Assembly (NCBI GenBank): GCA_036345935.2
Contig: JADWOT020000004.1
Coordinates: 10,434,565-10,498,564 of the forward strand
Origin: Taenia hydatigena
Taxonomy: Eukaryota > Platyhelminthes > Cestoda > Cyclophyllidea > Taeniidae
DNA length: 64,000 nucleotides
Reading direction: 5' to 3'
The position numbers and the translations under genes are program-made. Positions 59,365 through 64,000 of the stretch are shown here, one piece after another (positions within the stretch are counted from its first letter, which is position 1; each line of letters begins with the position of its first letter). The notes below the pieces were generated by a model. That model had not been told where the DNA came from, ran no database searches, and was given only the letters and a program-made list of their open reading frames with translations.

Positions 59365-60208
59365 GTCTGGGGAGATGGAGGGCTACCAGTATCGCTTCAT
59401 CGAGGCCTCCACCATCTTTTGCTCGCCTACGTGACCCAACTGTTCGTGCAACTTTTGAAGGGCTGTTTGTATTAGGGAACCTGGAACAGCCAAAGCTTGG
59501 GAGACGTGACGACTCCTTGGTACCACAAGACTTCATCTTCAAGGGAGAGTTTGGACCATTGTTGCTATATCAGCCCGGCTGCCTTGCTGGACGATTTCGT
59601 CTCTTCCGCAGTGGGCTTAGACGAAGCTGCCAGGAACCTGTCGTATACCAGGGTCGTGTCGGGATCTGTATTCTGTGTGTCTCTCCACTGATGTTCAGTC
59701 GGTTTGCTTAAAAATAGGGCTTCCACTACACTGCTATGCCTTTCCACTGAGCGAGGTCTGCGGGATAATGCATTCGCGTTGCTATGCGAGTCCCCTTTTC
59801 TGTGCTGCACAGTGAAGTCATATTGTTGCAGTCCCTCTTACCAGCGTGCAACCGAATGGTCGAGCTCCTCCATTGTTTTCAACGAGGTCAGCGCCTGACG
59901 GTCTGTTCTCACTATGACCTGTCTCGCTATCGGGTAGTGCTTGAAGTGTCGCACCATTGTATAGACTGCGAAAAGTTCACGTTCTGTTGCACTCTTCTGT
60001 CTCATTTTTTTGTCTAGTCTGGCACCAGCGTAGGCGATGACGTGTTCTCTGCCTTCTTTGTCTCGCTGCGAAAGTGTCTGTCTAGTACAAAGGGTGGTGC
60101 GTCGGTCTCGAAGTTTGGTAAAGCCGGAATCGGAGCGGGGCAGAGCATTCGCTTTAGTTACTTGAACGTTTCATCATGTTCGTTCTCACACCTGAAATTC
60201 TTTTTCGC
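59365..60208 (-). pseudogene. pol: RNase H and linker region of the Ty3/Gypsy element, broken
   Basis: Between the reverse transcriptase and integrase frames, minus-strand fragments in the RNase H position can be read in pieces, interrupted by several stops and frame changes. The clearest piece (59565-59810) includes QHRKGDSHSNANALSRRP, the typical end of Ty3/Gypsy RNase H where GK.N..ADALSR is usual. Earlier pieces contain ERELFAV and YTMVRHFKHY. Confidence 0.75.
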
Positions 60209-61258
60209 CTACTTCTCCCTTAGTTTGTGTAGAGGACTAGCGATCGTGGCGAAGCCTTTGATGAAACGCCTATAGTAGTTTGCCAAACCGAGGAAGCTGC
60301 GGAGTTCTGTCTGATTAGTTGGGGTTGGCCAGGTTCTCACTTGTTTTGTGCGATCTTCAGTGACTGCCATCAGATCTGACGGGACTGTGCCCAAGAAGGT
60401 GACTGAACGACGAAAAAACTGGCACTCCTTTGGATCCAAGGTCAAATCTGCATCCTGCGGACAGTTCAGGACTAGTTTAAGATTGGCGATATGCTCGCGG
60501 ATGTCTACCAAAAACAAGGACGTCATTGGGGAGATTATGCAATGTTTAGGAAAAAGCCCGATCAGTGCTGTCTGCATCAGGCGCTGGAAAGTGGCTGCCA
60601 CTTCTACTTGCCAGTATCCGGATTTTAAGCCTAGTGTGGAGAACCACTTTGATCCATGCAGAGCATCCAAGGAGTCGTTGATATGAGGTAAGGGAAAGGC
60701 GTCCTTTTTAGTTACGGCATCTAGCTTTCTGTGATCGATACACAGCCGTAGACTACCGTCACTTTTCCTTACCTGTGCGATTGGGGAAGCCCATGGTGAC
60801 TTGGATGGTTTTATAGCTTCATCCTTGATCATCTCTTCCACCAGACGGTTTACGTCGTCCAGGAGGAGCGGCAGTATACGTCTGGGTGGTTGCCAAATGG
60901 GCCCAGCTTTGCCCGTGGCAATAGTATGTTTGACTATATTTGTTCGTCCGAGTTTCGCTCCTCGCCATGAGAACAGACCCGGATACCTGCTAAGCAATGA
61001 GCGCAGGTCCGTTCTCTCGCTATCAGTGATCTGTGTCAACTGGGAGCAAAGCTCATCTAAGTTGTTGATGGGAATGCCCGTAGCCCCGAAAAGACCGCTA
61101 CCGATTTCGTCTGCGTTCTTTTTTGGAGAGGATCTGACTGGGCTTGTTTCCTTATACTGCTGGGTCACGAATGTCTCTTCTGCGAAATTCAGAACCGCCT
61201 TGGTGTTACGAAGGAAGCCAACGCCGAGTACCGCGTCCCAAACTAACTCGGGGCACAT
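60209..61258 (-). pseudogene. pol: Protease end and reverse transcriptase of the Ty3/Gypsy element, inactivated
   Basis: The frame opens with the last part of the aspartic protease (WDAVLGVGFLRNTKAVLNF), then reads into reverse transcriptase: PPRRILPLLLDDVNRLVEE, SPWASPIAQVRKSDGSLRLC, FPLPHINDSLDALHGSKWFS. Three faults show. Motif A reads LGLKSGYWQVEV with Gly where the catalytic Asp belongs. A stretch expected between that segment and ATFQRLM is absent. The YxDD region near 60530 is disrupted by a frame change and does not carry two Asp. The C-terminal RT segment RSFLGLANYYRRFIKGFA is well kept. Confidence 0.9.
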
Positions 61259-61463
61259 AATAAATTAGACTGTCCAGGTTTCTTATCCAGTGACACTTTT
61301 AGCGACGTCTAGCCTTTTACCTTCATCTTTCTCCCTTCTGCTAAGAGAAGTTTTGCAGAGGGAGTACTGGTGTGAAACTTGGTGCGGAGATCTGGGGACG
61401 CTTGGGGATTCACTAATGCCTTGGCTGCGCCTGAGTCAAGGGGAAAACTGCAGGGGTGTCCCT
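61259..61463 (-). pseudogene. pol: Protease active-site region of the Ty3/Gypsy element
   Basis: Minus-strand reading gives LDSGAAKALVNP around 61410-61440, with the Asp-Ser-Gly active-site triad of retroviral-type aspartic proteases. A stop separates it from the frame that starts at 61258, so protease and reverse transcriptase are no longer joined. Confidence 0.7.
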
Positions 61464-62157
61464 CTAGCTTGGCTGAGAATTGCATGAATGGGATCGAACC
61501 ATGGGAGGGTAGGCAGAATAAGAAATAGTGCGGCTCACCTGCTTCTGAGATACGGCGCGTCGGAGTTCAACGTGGATGTGTAGAATTCGGTCGGCAGTTG
61601 GACATTTGGAACGCTTCCTGGTCGCTGCCTCCACCAACTGGCTGAGATCGTTGATCTTCATGGCCTGGAGCTTTGCTGTGATGGACGGTGGTCGGACTTC
61701 GGCTTTGAATTGAACAGCCACCCAATTTTTCACCTTGTTGGGTAGGCAGTCTCAGAAGCGCCGTTTGGCGAGGATTCGCAGGACCACAGCGTACTCCTAG
61801 TCGTATTCGCCTGGTTTTTGTTCGCGGCAAAAGAAGTCCCTAGCTAGCGACTTCTCTCGCTGGCTGATAACGAGTTGAGCCAGGATCGCACAGCACTGGT
61901 CAGGATCGGAGTCAGGTGTGACCCCGGCATCAATCACTGCTGAGAAAAGCTCTTGCGGAAGAGCGTGCAGGATCAGCGGAATTCTCTGCGGCTAAAGGTA
62001 TAAGTGGATGTTAAGCCTCACGGTTTCCATCCGATCCTCAAAATTCTTTTCTTCCTTGAAACGGGGAAGGTCTGCTAATGCTGCCATCAGTGTAGAGGGT
62101 TCCTCCTCTTCCTTCTTATCGCCCCTGTTATTAGAAGTCTGGATACGCTTCGACATC
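61464..62157 (-). pseudogene. gag: gag of the Ty3/Gypsy element, with stops
   Basis: The frame starts MSKRIQTSNNRGDKKEEEEP at about 62157, inside the 5' LTR. It continues through LADLPRFKEEKNFEDRMETV, a start typical of small Gag proteins of invertebrate Gypsy elements, and ends near 61464. Stops occur at about 61992, 61796 and 61753. No CCHC zinc knuckle was seen. Confidence 0.7.
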
Positions 62158-62326
62158 TTTATTATGGATGAGAGAGAGAGTGAGTACAGCAAGACCTTGT
62201 AAGAGAGTTCAGGACGGGGATGAGTCACGCTCCAGTGAGTCGCCACGACGCCCCGCTACCAGGTTCAAATTGTCGCCCCCCCCCCCTCTGGCCTACAAAG
62301 CACACTTAAAGAACATAAGCATCACA
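62091..62326 (-). repeat. 5' LTR of the Ty3/Gypsy element
   Basis: A 236-base terminal repeat; the difference from the 3' LTR is mainly in a poly-G run and a GAGA run. The primer-binding site is unsettled. Directly after the LTR (minus, inward) the sequence reads CTGATGGCAGCATTAGC. Inside the repeat is TGGTAGCGG, which also resembles a tRNA 3' end complement. If the inner one is right, the true LTR is shorter and the 3' copy continues into gag. Confidence 0.8.
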
Positions 62327-62331
62327 ATGTT

Positions 62332-64000
62332 AGTCCGATAGTGGTGGAAGTGGAGAATGTTCATGTGCTGGCAGTGTGTGAAGGCAACACTACCGCATCT
62401 TTTGACGGGGTAGAAGCATCAAACTCACACTTCCCTTAAAACTTCTTTAAAGGTACTTATGCAATCTTTCACATTTAGCAAGCTCTGCACGGTCAGTGGA
62501 AACTAATCCCACATTTCCGTTGCAAAAAAGAAATATTTATTGACTCCGTTCGTCTCCATGTCTAAGCGAGGCTGGATGCTGGTGTCATGCATGTTATATT
62601 ATCTCTTGACGGCAACCTGTCGACCGTCATCCCGTTAAACAGGGACCGCAGTTTGATTTCGAAAAGGAAGAAGTTGTGTCGGCAGATTGGACGAGAATAT
62701 CCTTTAAGACTTGTATATTTGCCCTTGAGAAGGTACCCCACCAAAGGAAAAAGATTTTAGTGGTATACTGAAAGGAATGATCCTGTGAGATAGAGTTTGT
62801 GGTACGGAAGTCAGTTTATTGAATGCCATTTTTCGTCACCTGTTTGTGTAACAACAGTCCATTGCACTCATTATCTTCGTCCAATGTGTTGATCTGCTGG
62901 CCTTTCAACTGCCTCGCTGACATTGTGCTGATACTTCCCTCCACTTGTTGACAGTGGTCTTTGAATAAAGTAAGGCCGCTAATTTAATAGTGTTGCACAA
63001 TAATGTTATGGAATTACCCAACTAGATATAGACTGGAACGCTTTTCTACAAGCCCAGGCTTGCGTCGGTGCTTGTCAGGACGAAAGTGAAGCGATGTATG
63101 CACCAGATATGAAAGTAAAGATGGGTATTTTCAATGCTGACGAAAATCTATTCGGAAGATTTACTACCGTATCCATGCTATGGTAAAACTTTGGGAAAAT
63201 TATTCCACAAATAAATGAATGGCGTCGCATTGTGGTGTGAGCTGAAGACATGCAACTTTAGACTGCGTGCTTCTAGCACTTTAAAAATTCGCTACAAACT
63301 AAATGGATTAGGATTTCCAGGAATGAGTTAATGCTGGCTTTTAATGCTTTGTTGTAGGGAAGATTTGTTCCACATGACAAGGATGGCGATTCCCTTGAGA
63401 ATAACATGTTATAAATGCGAAAGTTGAATAATGGCGTGCTTATCGCCTCATTTACAAGTGGTTTGACATAGGTGGAAGGAAGGAGGGAGGAGAGGTTCGA
63501 CCACTTGACCTTACTCCCCAAAGACAGCACTTTTCTGATAAAACTGTAAATTCATCATGATTAAGTAGTGTTTAGCACAAACAACAATTCACCACCTCTG
63601 CTACCATTATGGCATCTTCTACGCTTTCCCTTTACACTCTACCCTACCACGCAGGCTTACTGACGCGTCAAGATAATTCTACTTTGTGTCCAAAAATGCA
63701 CCCACACACAGCTTTGCAATTGGAGCCATCCTCCCTCAAGGTCATCTTCATTGACTGACTGACTGACCAATACTTCAACTTGATCCATCAATATGGCAAT
63801 CAATACACTGCACAATGTAAGTTACTCGCACTCCTAGAAACGTCGACTTGGTGTGAAGTTATTGACCGATTCCCCACTCGTCCTTGCCACACCGCCAGTA
63901 ATGCCTCCGACATTACCACTTTGCAGGAGGCGACCTGCTCGCACCGACTCACTCACCTTATCACTTGCGAGAATTGCGCCGCAATTAAATACGATGAAGT
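62332..64000. other. Single-copy stretch, no gene recognised
   Basis: Only short frames (60-85 codons) on minus, none recognisable. A GACT run lies near 63752-63766. Confidence 0.5.

Larger units (their letters stand above)
58124..62326 (-). mobile_element. Ty3/Gypsy LTR retrotransposon, decayed
   Basis: A 4.2 kb element on the minus strand with direct terminal repeats at 62091-62326 and 58124-58351. Between them lie remnants of gag, protease, reverse transcriptase, RNase H and integrase in the Ty3/Gypsy order. The terminal repeats begin TGTGAT and end TACA, and a purine run (AAAAGACGAGGGA) precedes the 3' repeat, as expected of a polypurine tract. Flanking 5-mers are ATGTT (62327-62331) and ATGCT (58119-58123), a possible target-site duplication with one mismatch. 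Stops, frame breaks and deletions of catalytic parts show it cannot move by itself. Confidence 0.9.

Overview
The window looks like repeat-rich nuclear DNA of a metazoan, most likely a flatworm and perhaps a tapeworm. The reasons are one clear intron-bearing glycosyltransferase gene of family GT31, GT-AG introns as short as 49 bases, a decayed Ty3/Gypsy element, and very low gene density with no bacterial operon structure. The taxon is inferred from general resemblance only. No tRNA, rRNA or CRISPR array was recognised.

Most of the sequence is a mosaic of duplicated blocks. In order: block R1 (2612-4442); a 2.8-kb-arm inverted repeat P1 (4453-7229 / 7535-12028) whose right arm carries a 1.6 kb insertion; a mostly single-copy stretch (12.0-18.8 kb) with small duplications; the two-exon GT31 gene (17906-19490), whose 5' half lies in duplicated block D1 (18785-21309); an inverted copy of R1 (21719-23549); and a very large inverted repeat P2 (arms 23550-29993 and 34748-41316, spacer 4.75 kb holding block D2). 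After a single-copy stretch (41.6-44.8 kb) comes a patchwork at 44.8-52.9 kb. It joins copies of P2-arm segments, D2, D1 (with a broken copy of GT31 exon 1) and a scrap of R1. The stretch 52.9-58.1 kb is mostly single copy. A Ty3/Gypsy LTR retrotransposon lies on the minus strand at 58124-62326, and the last 1.7 kb shows nothing recognisable.

Inside each P2 arm is a small unrecognised gene family. Gene A has a hydrophobic first exon, a 49-base intron and a long Glu/Arg-rich second exon. It is open in both arms (260 and 301 codons by my count), and the arms differ by length changes that all keep the frame. A broken paralogue B lies tail to tail with A in each arm, and a third, truncated copy of A lies at 45.24-45.53 kb. 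This family, carried on a nested palindrome, is the best candidate here for something undescribed.

Repeat boundaries and likeness were judged by eye. Many open frames in the duplicated blocks are open on both strands, so their coding status is uncertain and is scored low.
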